NCBI GenBank assembly: GCA_963921795.1
Contig: OY997639.1
Location: 63,791,394-63,855,393 of the forward strand
DNA length: 64,000 bases
Reading direction: 5' to 3'
DNA from: Nannobrachium achirus
Taxonomy: Eukaryota > Chordata > Actinopteri > Myctophiformes > Myctophidae
Below are positions 50,063-61,048 of the stretch, in pieces. Below the pieces are notes generated by a model. The model worked only from the letters and a program-made list of their open reading frames with translations, was not told where the DNA came from and searched no databases. The stretch's first letter is position 1. Each line of letters begins with the position of its first letter. A program made the position numbers and the translations under genes.

Positions 50063-53000
50063 CTAAAATGAGAGAGAAGACACATTTAGAACATCATAAT
50101 AAAACCATGTCATGTTGGAGATATTGGTCCGTTTTGAAAGTTTTTGGAAGGTGGCATGAACTACTGTAAGTGTACATACATAAAATAGAGGGTATGCACA
50201 TGCATAAATTGAGCGGCAAAGTGAGTTCAACATCGTTTAATGCAATCAGATAGGACTTCTCTGTTTGGATGTATGGGCTGTCATGGCAAGAAAGTAGTTT
50301 TTTGGCCACTCAGTAGGCGTTTCCGCATAACCTCCGGGTATGATGATGTCACACGCATAGCCGCATATCCTCTATATGACATTTAATTTGTGCGTCTTTT
50401 AACAGCATAGCGCTCCAGCCTCAGGGAAGTCATTACTATCTTAGTGTTAAAAAAAATACATATATATACACACTCACACACTTGGTCTATTACTATTAAC
50501 CACTTAAGCCCTCTTTTATACTTTGTAGAGAAACAGAATATCTACACGCTCACAGTGCAACGTCGGTAGATCTCGTAGATCTGCCATTTTTTTTAACACT
50601 GGGAATACCCGGTTGAAAGTTGTTAACCACATCAACCCCAGCGTCCCTATTCTGGGGCAAACATTTGGCAAGAATAGCCAAATACAAGCTCACAACTTTG
50701 TGAGCTTGTAGATATTTTCAAAGAGATTTGGTGTAGACTGTAGGGGGAAAAACTGGCAGACATAGGAGAGACCCCGGTCAACCATGTAAGCACGGTTAAG
50801 TAAGGTTGTGCCATCCACCCACCTGTAGATCCCCACCACCACAGCGTGGTCTCTCTCATAGGGCTCTAGCGTGAGCTGCTCCTGTGGTTTCATGTTCTCC
50901 GAGCTCATCTTCTTCACCTCGGCCGCAAACACAGCTTCTGGAGCTGCCGTGGAGTCTATGCAGTTGGCCTGGAGAGACAGTCGATTTAAGTATTGTGTAA
51001 GCTGTGAGTTTGAGACCCATGCATTCACCCGTGCCTTCATCAACGTATGGCCGTCAGCCACACGTACCATTTAGCTTATTTAGTGGCACATAGCATTAAT
51101 TAATTGTATGGTATTTATATTAATGGACGTTTCTTGGTGTCTGTTAATTATTTTCAATGTATTATTTATATTGTATACCTTGATGGAGATAACGAAATGT
51201 CCTCCGTTCTTCAGGAAGTTGTGAGCGTTCAGAGCAACGATTCGGGTCTGGTCAGGCTGGGCCACATCGGCAAAGATTACATCCACCATGCCTGAAAAGA
51301 GACCCATACGTATCAGCATCTGAATGATGGCTGTTATGACATCTGTGATTTATTGGACAGCAGAGCGGAAAGACAACACAACCACCCTGTGTTTAATCCG
51401 TAATCGTTATGGAAGAAAATGTAATTTGACTGAATTCACCCCCAGAGATCAATAAGGGTTTATCTTATCAAATCTTAACACTTAAATGGCTGCTCTAGTT
51501 ATATGAACCATTCTCAACTTTGTGTCCCTAATTTTGGGCATGTCGTAGGCGGCCGTAAAAACAGAAAAGCCTACGACATATTGTGAAGCGATTGTACGTA
51601 CCAACCAGCATGCGGTATTTGTGTGGGTGTCTGGCATCTTCAATGATGGGGATGATGTTTGTTCGTTTCTTCGCTACGTTGAGGAGATCGCGACCCGACC
51701 GATGTGAGAACTCCACGGCATAGACCAGCCCTTCCTGTACAAATAGAACAATGTATACACATACAAAAACAAGGTATAGGCATACATAAAATATGGTATA
51801 CACAAGAGAGAAAAATTAAATAAAAATACACTAATTACTGAGCTCACTTCCGAATAATGAGAATTAGGTTGTAAATGGTCAAAGTTTCCTTTTTAGAGAC
51901 AAATTTAATTTGGTTCGGGGAGTCACAAAATCTTGGCAGCACCAAACAGTCGAATTAATTTGCGGTACCCGACCCCCGAATCTCTGAAGGACGTCATATT
52001 GCAGTTTAAACGGAGCCGAACTGAAATAAATTCGGCTCTAAAAACAGAGTATGCATGCATATGCACTAAGGCTACGATCCCCGGCCAGCAGGGCTACATT
52101 GTGCACTTCATATTTCACTTTTTACATTTGATACCAGTAGAAAGCTGTGTGTAAAATAGCTGTTCTACAACTACAAGATCAACATGTCGCATCATGACAC
52201 GTTGTGAGCCTGACAGCTTGTAGAACGGCTATTTAATTATCCCAAAATAGGGACACCAGGTTGAAAGTGGTGACATTTCAACATTTTGGGGGACACCTTC
52301 TTTATGTCTGACATGTTACTGACCGGTCCGACAATGTCCGAGACGTGAGACACGGTGGTCCCAGACGCTGCTCCCAGGTACATGACTTTCGCACCCGGCT
52401 TGATGTGAATCTGGTCTACTCCTCCCAAGATGGCCGCCGCTAGTTTGGACCGGAAGGGGTTCCATGCCCTGTACTCAATCTTTGTTTCTCCCTCCTGAGA
52501 CAAAAAGACAGGAAAATTTCACTGTAAGCCACTGTAAATCAACTGATGTCACAGACTGTTTCACCATCAAGCTTTACTTTTTTTAAACAGCTGATGGTTC
52601 AACACCATCACCGGGTACACCGTTTCTCAAGCGGCAGGTCGGGACCCAAAAGGAGGTCTTTGACGAAGTTCAATAGACAAATGTGTAATGTTCTGATTTT
52701 ATCAACATAACATTTTGATGCACCAACAGTTAAAGGCCCACTTCACCTCTGGGACAACCAGATCTTATTTTATTGTTGTTTGGGACACGATCAACACAAT
52801 CCTGAGTTGTTTTTTTGTGTTCAATCTGCGTTTTGAGATATTTTATTATTTCAGCATGACTAGTGATGCATTTTGCATCATATGATGCAGCATCATATGA
52901 TGATCTGGTTGTCCCAGAGGTGAAGTGGGCTTTTAACCACTAAAACCCAACACACTTAATTCACCGGAAGGTCTCCGGTGAAAATTAGCCAATCTTCAAG

Positions 53001-56000
53001 CTCACCACGTGAGCTTGTAGATCTGCAATTCTCACCAAATTGATGCTAGGGTTCAAGCGGCTGTGCAAGCAATACGGTCATTATTATCATCCTTTGTGTA
53101 GTCTTACCTCTACACTCATCCTCTTCTCTCCATAGACAGACTCTCCCACCACCATGTTCTTTGTGACCAAAGCATCCTCCTTCCCTCTGCAGATGAACAC
53201 TCCTGAAACAAACAATACATAAATTATAACAAAACCAGAATGTTGATCAGTAAAAGTCTTACTGGTATAGTAAAATACCAGTAAGACTCCCTAATCGGGA
53301 GATAAGCGAGCATCAGGTCGCATACACAAACTTTAGAAGGCAATCGTATCCAATCAGGAGGGAATATGGGAAATGGGACAGATCCATGTTGATGCCATGA
53401 CTTTAGAGATACTGCATGTGTACCACTTTGCATGATTTTAGGCCAACATATGTAGGAGCAGTGTCCAAAAATGTGTTTTGCAATAATCGGCCTCATTGTG
53501 GCGCTAGAAGAGGGCCATGTGAGAAATCAGGTTGCGAGTTGCCATCCGAGAGTGTGTGCAAAGTTTGGGCATGGATAGGAGCAACGGTTCGGAGGGACAG
53601 CCGGTGGAGCTTATTAAATATTATAGACTATATATTATTTTGAAAAGTAAGATATAGCTATAGCTATATATATCTACAAGTTTCTACACATTGCTAACTT
53701 GTAAATGGGTAATTTTCCATTTTCACACACACAAAAATGAATTTGTTAAATGAAGATAGTAGATTATTACAACATGCACCAGAACCTTCCTTTAATGAAC
53801 CTCTAAAAAAAACTTTTCTTCTAACTATTAACTCATACAGTGCCCCGGGCCACAAGTGGCCGCTAGAGTGCCAGAAAAATCTCTATAGGCTTTCGCTCTA
53901 GCTTCCGTCGACACTGTTCGAAGTGCCTTGGGATTTCACTCCAGCCAATGCTATGGGTGACGAGAGGAGGAAGTTAGCTTACAATTAGCCATTCGCTGCT
54001 AACCCCTTTAGAAGCCCGATCTAAAGCTATTTCAGTCGCAAAAAAACTTTCTCTTTGGTCTGGGAACACAATTCAGAGAAAATCCTCTCTTAAGATGTGA
54101 CTTATTATTGGAGTGGGCTGCGCGATGCGGCCTTTTGCGCGAATACGGCCCGTGGATGGCCGAGTGTCGGCCCCGGCCATGGATGGAAATTTAGACCGGG
54201 TCTTCGTTGAGGCCTCCGATTAAATAATTCATTTTTATTAAATAATCCGGACTAGATCGGGATAGGCACCCTGGAATACGTTGCGCCGCCGACAGTATAG
54301 ATTGAGGTTTTTTTGGGGGGCTCTAAACTTTATTTTAAACCATTTTCAATTGAATAAATCGTCGGACCATCTAGCGTCTCTCGTTGGTAAGCGCTGGACG
54401 AGCCAGGACCACCCACGTTGGTCCAAGCAGCTCAGGGTAAGTAAAATAGCAAATAAAATATTGTATTGGATTGAAAATATCCCGAACTTGTTCGGGATAG
54501 GCACGATTAGGCTTAACAGAAGTGATGATATTAACGATGATGATAATAACAATAATACCAACCTTCATGTCTGTGTGGCTCCACCATGACCCTCCTTCCT
54601 GCACCAAAGCCCCCTCTGCCTCCTCGGCCCCCCCTCGGTGTACCCCTCCCCCCTCCACGTCCCCTGAAACCGCCACGGCCCCCCTCTGGTGACCTGAAAC
54701 TTCCACCACCACCTGAAAGAACACATTAAAAAACGCTGTTAGAAAGATACAGTTTATGCCATTTGACCCTAATAGAAATAATACTGAGATAAGATAGAGG
54801 ACAATATCCCTCGTTTACAATAGTTAACCTAATAATACGACTGATTTTGGTCAACAGTGACTTCAAACTAGATGCACCATTTACAATTTATTTTTTGTAT
54901 ATCATTTTCCTTCTCAGCAGAATAGCTGCCAAAAGCTTAATGGACAAAAAAAAAAGAAAATCAGTCAACCCCTGATTGCCACTCAATGTAGAGTTCTCAA
55001 CGGGCCTGAAAATTAAGGCCCGGCCCTAACTGGGCCCTAACTGGACAGGCCCGAGGCCCTACCCGGCCCTACTAGTTAGCATACATTTTAGGCCCCTTCG
55101 GGTCGGGTTACGGGTATGGTCGGGTCTATAACGGAGTAATAGTAATAAAATAATAAAAAAATATATTTTCTTTTTTCATTAAGCCCGAGGCCCAACTAAT
55201 TAGCATACATTTTAGGCCCTACCCTACATGTCGGTCGGGTTCGGGTATGGTCGGGTTCAGGCAGAATTTGAGAACTCTAACTCAATGACATAAACAAAAT
55301 CTGATCTCCAATATTGATAATGGAACATCGGTGACATTGTAGCCAATTTCATCAGGTTATCACAGATCACACTATAAATAGCCATCAGATGCATATCTCT
55401 GCTGTCGGGCAGGAGCCAACTATGTCCGAAATATTAACTCTTCAGGAAATGGAGGGGGGGAAAAAAGAACGTTTTCAGGCCAAGGACCCCTTAGTTGAGA
55501 GAGATGAAGCAGGGACCCCATACAACCTTTTTTCATAGATTCCATATAGTTTCATCGTTTGACGGCATAATCGTCAGTGTATTTTGGATTCATGTCAATT
55601 TGTGTTTCCAGATATTTAACCACTTGAACCATCAATACTTAATAAACTTGACCTTTCAATCTGTACTTAAGTCTGCTCCCCCCCCCCCCCCCCCACACAC
55701 CAAACCTCTTTGCCGAAAATAGACGATCTACAAGCTCACAACACTGTTGTGAGCTTGTAGATCTGCTATTTTCGGCTAAGGTCCGCAGAATATGGATGCT
55801 AGGGTTCAAGTGGTTAATATAAAAAAGGAGAAAAAAAAGTCACACAAAGATTTGGAAGACCACCTGCAGTAATAACTACTCTTAGAGGACCCCCTTGAAA
55901 CAGATAGCTGGTTTCTGTCATTGTGTGAACTTGTCCTCACCTCGTCCTCTGAAGCCCCCTCTTCCTCCCCGGTCACCAAAGCCTCCTCCTCCACGGTCAC

Positions 56001-57469
56001 CAAAGCCGCCTCTTCCTCCTCCACCTCCAAAGCCTCCTCCACCACCAAAACCTCCTCTTCCTCCACGGTCACCAAAACCTCCCCTTCCTCCACGGAATCC
56101 TCCACGACCCCCACGATCCCCACCTCCACGGGGGCTAAAGCCTGTAGGACACACAGGGAAACAATGGCAGAAGCTCCAACAACAATACTACTATACTAGC
56201 GCTACAAATTAATGCCAATGCTCTTTATCTTTTACATGACAATTATTAAAGATAAAAAGATTTTCCTGAAACCAAAATGCCTTTGAATGCATCTTGTGTT
56301 GCACAGGTGAAAAGAGACATTAGATGTATTGAATAAACACGTCACAACATTTTACCATTTTGGAACTTTACTCAGGATTAACAGACTTTATTATCAAAAG
56401 CAAGGAACTCACAGAATCTCATATATAGTTGTCAATTTAAGAGGTCAGAGTGCCCGCTAGTGGTAGAACGATTGTCAAATAAATTGAGGTCAAGATACTT
56501 AGTATGTTAGATGTTTTAAACCAGTGGTTCTCAACCTTTTCAGGCCGTGACGCCCAAAATAATCATATTTTAATTGGGGACGCCCACCACCCTGAAGAGC
56601 ACTAAGAGTTGAGGCATTACATTTTGTATAACACAGTTCTATTGTGAAAATAGCAGATCTACATGCTCACAACACCTCGCAACACCGTTGCAAGGCGTTG
56701 AGCATGTAGATCAGACATCACGATTTCTGCCTCTAATATTTCACAATTTGTTTAATTTGTCATTTTAGAAATGTGCAGAGTCAGACACCCTCTATAGACT
56801 TAAACTGTATGTTGGTTTGTTTACAGTTGAGTTGGAAAACAATGTTGCACATTACAAAAAAAAAAATTATAAAAATATTTTGGGGGGTCCCCAGATGATT
56901 AATCATCTGGGGACCCCCCAAAATATTTTTTTAAACAAAAATGGGCACTGTAAATTGCATCAGTTGTGTGTGTCATGAGAAAGGTGACACTAGGGACGCC
57001 CGCTGGGCTAGCGGTCCAGGCGAATATCACATAGGCTTTGAAGCAAAGGCTACCCAGGAAGATTTTAGCATAACAATGTCAATTTGGCAAATTCTGTCCA
57101 AAAGAGATGCTTCTAGTAATAAACAGTTGTAGTTTGTCTGGTGACTATGGTCCAAAATAAAGATGCAATGATAATTTTGTTGTCAATTAAAATAATTACC
57201 AACCATTTTCATAATCGATTAATTATCTCTTAATAATTAATTAAACAAGCTAAACGATGAGATTCCAAAGTCTTAAATGTGAATAGTCTGTTCTTCCAGC
57301 CAGTCTCTCTACTAGGGTCTCACAGGGGCCTAAGTTTATAGTTAAATTCTTTGAGTTAGTTTTGGACTGTGGCTGCAACTAGTACTAGGCCTATTACAAT
57401 TTAGGCATCTTGCTCTTAATCCAGGTTGTTTTCACGACTAATTGATTGATTTAGCATGTATGTCAGAAA

Positions 57470-57524
<55 letters not shown>

Positions 57525-58518
57525 GTCTTTAACTGTCTTCGTTTGTTCCACAGCCCATGAACCCAAATACATTGCTTTTACTATCATAAAGAAATGAGAA
57601 TAAAGAAACAGTTGTTGTCTTGTAGTAAAGATACGGATGTGTTTTGTTTGATTAATGAGACCGGATGCATTGCATAGGTTGGTTAGAAGGTGAGCCAGGA
57701 TTCACTGCTGTACTTCTGACAACAACAACATTGTTTGGAAGATGTATCCAGGTTACTTCTTAAGTCTCAAAGCACAAGTTACCAGGCGCCATTCAATGGA
57801 ATGTAAATCTTTCAGTTCCCAGGACCACATTCCACAATGGAAACAGGCCCCTCCCTTTGTCTTAGTGTTTTCCTTTTAACAATCATATCGTAAAATCGTA
57901 CCTCTGTAGTATTTGAAAACTATATTACGGTATATCTACATACTATATATGTTTATCAATAGAGTATCACAATGTGCATTAACAATAACCGCGATAAGTT
58001 GCGGAAGATATTTACAATGTTAACAAAAGCAGATTTAATGCGCAGATTAAACGTAAATTATAATAATTACACCAATAAAGATGTGATTTAGGACTATTAG
58101 TATAAAAACGGTGCATTTCCTCCCACAACAAGGAAGAACAGCAGTGTCCACCTCAACACGTGTGTCGCTTTCAATGCGACCATGTGGAGTTACAGTGAAA
58201 CACTTTAGCAGCTAACGGGCAACGAGCACTTTAACGGCAATTTAAATGGCCATTATGATATGATCTTCATCAACAAACATAGCATGACAATTAAAAAGGC
58301 CACATAGGTTGATGTGGTACATTTATAACAGCCGACTAACGCGTTAATCCCATGTTTGATAACAGGCTGCTTGTGGGCAGCGATGGCGCAGCAAGGCCGA
58401 GTTTACAACCCGTGCCAAAGAAAGTTAACGTTAAAATGAACAATGTAACCGCGTAAAATACGCATAAATAACAACAACCGAGAAGTAAACATGTAAACTA
58501 TACAGTACCTGGCACCAT
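50038..58518 (-). CDS. fbl: fibrillarin (rRNA 2'-O-methyltransferase), complete, 9 coding exons
   Basis: Joining nine minus-strand exons (58518-58509, 56141-55941, 54712-54563, 53202-53108, 52494-52324, 51734-51602, 51291-51179, 50968-50823, 50062-50038) gives 1044 nt, 347 residues plus TGA. Every junction is GT-AG and in phase. Residues 4 to about 110 are a Gly/Arg-rich domain. The methyltransferase domain starts at [10 protein letters not shown] (112-121) and contains the SAM-binding [12 protein letters not shown] (191-202) and [12 protein letters not shown] (257-268). It ends [11 protein letters not shown]. Known role of the family: the SAM-dependent subunit of box C/D snoRNPs, which methylates rRNA 2'-OH groups in the nucleolus and also a histone H2A glutamine. 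The length is slightly above the roughly 320 residues usual in vertebrates because of a longer GAR region. The second residue is Val, where Lys or Arg is usual. The splice sites are read by eye, but the uninterrupted family-like protein makes the call secure. Confidence 0.96.
50496..50810. mobile_element. two abutting TTAA-flanked MITEs in fbl intron 8
   Basis: Element 1 is TTAACCACTTAAGCCC...GGTTGAAAGTTG|TTAA (50496-50626). The second starts on the same TTAA (50623) with CCACATCAACCCCAGCGTCC and carries its own hairpin (50670-50725). Its right part blends into the intron near exon 8. Confidence 0.6.
50823..50968 (-). CDS. fbl: fbl exon 8
   Basis: 146 nt encoding [18 protein letters not shown] through [15 protein letters not shown] (residues 292-339). 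The acceptor is tctccag and the donor GTGGGT. Confidence 0.96.
51179..51291 (-). CDS. fbl: fbl exon 7
   Basis: 113 nt encoding [17 protein letters not shown] through [14 protein letters not shown] (residues 254-291). The conserved Asp of FADVAQPDQ and the Lys of ISIK belong to the catalytic site of the family. Confidence 0.96.
51602..51734 (-). CDS. fbl: fbl exon 6
   Basis: 133 nt encoding [19 protein letters not shown] through [18 protein letters not shown] (residues 210-253). [10 protein letters not shown] is the conserved SAM-ribose binding region. The acceptor is gtacag and the donor GTACGT. Confidence 0.96.
52120..52275. mobile_element. hairpin-bearing MITE fragment, fbl intron 5
   Basis: A stem of AAATAGC.GTTCTACAA pairs with TTGTAGAACGGCTATTT (52155-52233), followed by GGGACACCAGGTTGAAAGTGGTG, resembling the TTAA-family right end. 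Only 50 bp from the exon 5 donor. Confidence 0.55.
52324..52494 (-). CDS. fbl: fbl exon 5, SAM-binding loop
   Basis: 171 nt (57 codons, residues 153-209) running from [20 protein letters not shown] to VSDIVGP. It includes [14 protein letters not shown], the glycine-rich SAM-binding motif. The exon is in phase 0 at both ends. Confidence 0.97.
52730..52936. mobile_element. foldback MITE (TTAAAGGSCCA ends), deleted copy in fbl intron 4
   Basis: The left arm matches the 40066-40358 foldback from TTAAAGG through GGACACGATCAACACAATCC. Most of the right arm is lost, leaving ATCTGGTTGTCCCAGAGGTG and TTTTAA. Confidence 0.8.
52936..53062. mobile_element. TTAA-flanked MITE with hairpin, fbl intron 4
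   Basis: Begins TTAACCACTAAAACCC and ends GGGTTCAAGCGG. The central stem is GGTGAAAATTAGCC paired with GCAATTCTCACC around the AATCTTCAAGCTCAC core. Confidence 0.6.
53108..53202 (-). CDS. fbl: fbl exon 4
   Basis: 95 nt encoding [18 protein letters not shown] and on through [13 protein letters not shown] (residues 121-152), the conserved N-terminal beta-rich part of the fibrillarin domain. The acceptor is tttcag and the donor GTAAGA. Confidence 0.96.
53203..54562 (-). other. fbl intron 3
   Basis: 1.36 kb. Positions 53250-53620 are a reverse-orientation copy of the repeat that also lies at 39,940-40,680. A TTAA-type repeat start (TTAACTCATACAGTGCC) lies near 53830. No coding. Confidence 0.6.
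53250..53620 (-). repeat. dispersed repeat, copy without foldback insert
   Basis: The complement matches 39,940-40,680 piecewise: AGTCTTACTGG, GGAGATAAGCGA, CATTTCCCATATTC, and the junction CCATGCCCAAACTTTGCACAC. At that junction the 40-kb copy carries the 293-bp foldback. Confidence 0.65.
54563..54712 (-). CDS. fbl: fbl exon 3, end of GAR domain and start of fibrillarin fold
   Basis: 150 nt completing residue 71 and encoding 72-120. More RGG repeats run to about residue 110, followed by VMVEPHRHE, the conserved entry into the fibrillarin domain. The acceptor is tttcag and the donor GTTGGT. A run of seven G in the coding strand is read in frame. Confidence 0.93.
54989..55279. mobile_element. 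hAT-like MITE with perfect 8-bp TSD in fbl intron 2
   Basis: Ends TAGAGTTCTCAAC and GAGAACTCTA, flanked by exact duplicates ACTCAATG (54981-54988 and 55280-55287). The interior is rich in GGGTCGGGT and GGCCC direct and inverted motifs. No coding and no central hairpin of the dispersed type. Confidence 0.9.
55468..55905. mobile_element. hAT-like MITE (AGGGGTCTTCAAC family) in fbl intron 2
   Basis: Reverse orientation: begins ACGTTTTCAGGCCAAGGACCCC and ends near CACACAAAGATTTGGA...GGACCCCCTTGAA. It contains the central hairpin (55710-55780). The element stops about 35 bp from the fbl exon 2 donor. Confidence 0.75.
55941..56141 (-). CDS. fbl: fbl exon 2, Gly/Arg-rich domain
   Basis: 201 nt, residues 4-70, made of [10 protein letters not shown]-type repeats. 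The acceptor is ctacag and the donor GTGAGG. The arginines in such domains are normally methylated, and the domain drives nucleolar phase separation (family knowledge). The repetitive coding leaves open proline-rich and serine-rich frames on the opposite strand, which are not genes. Confidence 0.95.
56523..56940. mobile_element. hAT-like MITE (CAGTGGTTCT family) in fbl intron 1
   Basis: Starts CAGTGGTTCTCAACC, has the family hairpin at 56640-56725 (stem ATTGTGAAAATAGC, core with CATGCTCAC), and its far end is replaced by an inverted duplication of its own sequence. Confidence 0.8.
56871..56930. repeat. perfect 60-bp palindrome, no spacer
   Basis: Bases 56871-56900 are the exact reverse complement of 56901-56930, centred on GATGATT|AATCATC. 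The arm is MITE-end sequence containing TTTTGGGGGGTCCCC. Confidence 0.97.
56994..57050 (+). mobile_element. tRNA-derived SINE head, fragment
   Basis: GGCTAGCGGTCCAGGCG resembles the box-A head of the SINE at 36862-37031 (minus). It breaks off within about 60 bp, with no box B or tail. Confidence 0.55.
57472..57522. repeat. (TG)n microsatellite
   Basis: About 25 uninterrupted TG units in fbl intron 1. Confidence 0.97.
58509..58518 (-). CDS. fbl: fbl coding exon 1 (M-V-P plus one base)
   Basis: The exon carries only ATG GTG CCA G before the donor GTACTG. With exon 2 it reads [11 protein letters not shown]. Vertebrate fibrillarin genes typically have such a tiny first coding exon. The 5' UTR extends to higher coordinates and its start is not visible. 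Confidence 0.88.
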
Positions 58519-58760
58519 GTCTGCTTCAAACTGGGTTGTAAAGTGTTATTTTTTTGTTTTTGTTGCAGAGTTCCTTCTCGCTCCTCACTTCGTCTTTACT
58601 TTCTGCGTGCAACTGATGATGATCGCTTCTTCTGGTTGGTTCGAGCGAAGGTTGCGCATGCGCGCATCGCACAGGATGCCCATGTGGCCGGAGAGAAAGT
58701 TCCCATGATGCTTTGCTCGTCTGGGCTCGTTGCTGTTTATGGCCACCAGAGGGCGCCACA
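58519..58760 (-). promoter_or_regulatory. fbl 5' UTR/promoter with NRF1-like and CTCF-like motifs
   Basis: Directly upstream of the fbl ATG the sequence becomes GC-richer. GCGCATGCGC (58654-58663) is an exact NRF1-type palindrome, common in promoters of ribosome-biogenesis genes. The minus strand reads CTTTCTCTCC at about 58692-58701, a possible 5'-TOP-like pyrimidine start. CCACCAGAGGGCGCC (58743-58757) matches the CTCF core. No TATA box is seen. The transcription start is not determined. Confidence 0.6.
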
Positions 58761-59133
58761 AACCAATATGTCCTGTTTTTGTGACCCGTTTACCTACCCT
58801 AGTGTTTCTCAAACTTTCGAATGTCAAGTGTCTTCCCTTAATTATGTTGTGTAAAGCACTTTGAATTGTCTTGTTGTTGAAATGTGCTATACAAACACAA
58901 ACATTACTTCTTTATAAATGACATTCCTTTATTGTTCACTACAACAGGAAAACTGTATTCTTTTTGTGAGTCATATGGTTCTCTATGTACTGATGCCAAA
59001 GCAAAAGCTATTGTAACAAAATCCTCAGGATCAGTTCGACAATATTTTAATTGAGGTTAGCTGATGGTACAGCCCAGCATGTATGTAAAACCAGGCATGT
59101 CAACAATATTACTTCTTAAAGTCTAAACCATGC

Positions 59134-59305
59134 TTAAACAAATGAACCCTAGCATCTCTATTCTGGGGCAAACATTTAGCAAAAAATAACATCTAAGCAT
59201 GTAGATCTGCTATTTTAAGTTAAGAGGTATGGGGTGTAGAGAAAAAAAGCAGACTTAGTAGAGCCCTGGTCAGTGGTCACAGCTCAACATGGTTCAAGTG
59301 GTTAA
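59134..59305. mobile_element. TTAA-flanked MITE with central hairpin
   Basis: TTAA at both edges. The right end is GGTTCAAGTGG|TTAA and the left is degenerate TTAA...TGAACCCTAGC. The centre has a damaged hairpin (59185-59215). TTAA flanks suggest a piggyBac-type non-autonomous element (inference). Confidence 0.55.
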
Positions 59306-59356
59306 ACGAACAAAAATATTAATTTGCCATAAGCTCATAACATAGCTACACTAGAA

Positions 59357-59783
59357 CAGTGGTTCTTAACCTTGTCAGGCCGCGACCCCCAAAATAATCA
59401 TTCAACTGGGGACCCCCCACCCTGAACAAGCACTTGGAATTGTAGGAGTTGGCATTACATTTAGATTGACTCGATCTATTCCATTCATTGTAGCGTTGTG
59501 AGCATAGATCAGGTATTTTCACAATTTCAGACACTAATATTTGACAATTTACTGACCAATGTTTGACCAGAGGTACTGTAGCCTACTAAAAAGTTTCTTA
59601 AATTGTCACTTTAGAAATGTGCAGATACCCTCTAAACAATTAAACTTTGTTGATTAGTTTACTGTTGAGTGAAAAAACAATCAATGTTAATATTTAGCTT
59701 AACATCTGGAGAACCCTCAAAATAATTTGGGGACCCCTCTGGGGGTCCAAACTCCAAAGTTACCCTCAGGTTGAGAACCACTG
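59357..59783. mobile_element. hAT-like MITE (CAGTGGTTCT ends)
   Basis: Inverted ends CAGTGGTTCTTAAC and GTTGAGAACCACTG. The interior matches the family copies at 25337 and 56523, including the motif ATGTGCAGATACCCTCT and a degenerate central hairpin at 59490-59525. Flanking 8-mers match poorly, so it is probably an old copy. Confidence 0.75.
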
Positions 59784-60911
59784 CTCTATAAGACAACATT
59801 TTCAAATGGAAAATGATTTGATATAGTGAAATACCAGTAAATATGGTATATCACTGATTCACGATCAAGACAGTTCCCCATGATTATGGTGAGATTCTGG
59901 CCCCACCTCACACAGCTCTTAAGTTAACATGAGGAATTCATTATACATCTGCTGGAAAGCTGCCAGTCAGCCAGCAGTGGTTGTGTGCTGATAGTAATTA
60001 ATATACAGTAGCTCCACACAGCAGGCAGCTGCTACAGCGAATGAGTTGGGTTTTCTTACCATAAAATACATTTCAACCACATGAACCTTAGCACACATAT
60101 TCTGGGGCGAACATTCAACGTAAATAACCAATCTATAAAGCTCACAATTCATAGTGGGGCATTGCTTAGACCTAAAAGTCTTGTGCAGGTTTCCAAAACT
60201 ATGGCACTGCCTCTTTAATGTTTTGGGAAATTAACAAGATTCATCTGTTTTGCAGTTTAAGTAGTCTGTAACAGAGTAGCCCTGATTGATTCTCATAAAC
60301 CTATTATTACGGGGTCTGCCCTTTGGCAGTGTAGTGCTTGTTTGGTTTTCCATGTTTAAATGTTCCGCATAAAGAACCCTGTAACCCTGTAGTTCAAATC
60401 AGGAAGCTTTTAGAGTGACAGCAGCAGTAAATTCATTTGTCAGATTGAGGCTAATATGGTGTTTAAGGACACACAGTACTGTACCAACAGTATTGTCAGT
60501 GACACATGCTGCATCATTTAAAGGCAAAAATAAATGGAGAACTTTACTTACAAGCAGAACAACCAGTGTTTTTGTGACGATGTTCTAGGACACCAAGTCA
60601 ATCAATATATTAAGTAAAACAATATTAAAGTTTTTCTCAGAACATCTTGTGACCTGCTTCTGGGCCACACAGGGAATGGTCAAAGCTGTCACATTTAGCA
60701 AAACCAACTCAAATGAAAATGGTTGGGTCTGTAGAGCCACGTCATGTAAAAAGGGTTGTTAGGGTTCTGATTTGTTCCAAACAGATTTCAGACCCTCTGT
60801 CCTCAGTGACACAGTCATTGCCAGGATGAGCAGAATCAGCTGTTGATTGCTCCCTGGCCGTCTGTCAGTCATCGCCCCCCAGCTGTCTGATTGGTCTGTA
60901 CGGTCATCATG
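59784..60911. other. ppox 3' UTR and ppox-fbl intergenic sequence
   Basis: No reading frame of interest. The part near 60912 is presumably ppox 3' UTR. A degenerate hairpin-bearing fragment lies at 60075-60150. The rest looks unique and AT-rich. Confidence 0.5.
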
Positions 60912-61048
60912 TCATACTCCAGTTCCCAGCAGCGCCTCTACAGAAGAGCGTCCGCTGAAGATGACATCATTGACGGAGACGCCGCTGTAGGAGGAGCCAA
61001 TCAGGGACAAGGGAAGGTTCCTTTCCCTTATGTAGCTACGCATGGACT
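60912..61048 (-). CDS. ppox: ppox last coding exon
   Basis: 137 nt after the acceptor tccag, encoding ESMRSYIRERNLPLSLIG, SSYSGVSVNDVIFSGR and SSVEALLGTGV, then TGA at 60914-60912. The GVSVND..FSGR motif closes the FAD-binding domain. No clear AATAAA was found in the few hundred bases after the stop. Confidence 0.93.

Larger units (their letters stand above)
56142..58508 (-). other. fbl intron 1
   Basis: 2.4 kb. It contains a CAGTGGTTCT MITE (56523-56940) ending in a perfect 60-bp palindrome, a SINE head fragment (56994-57050) and a TG microsatellite (57472-57522). About 57,530-58,500 is apparently unique AT-rich sequence. No snoRNA box C/D pair was recognised. Confidence 0.7.

Noticed and set aside
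55895-56212. Plus-strand proline-rich and serine-rich frames opposite fbl exon 2
   Set aside because: They are shadows of the RGG coding repeats; the minus-strand fibrillarin exon explains them.
50038-58518. snoRNA genes hosted in fbl introns
   Set aside because: No convincing box C/D or H/ACA arrangement was found. The foldable sequences there are MITE hairpins.
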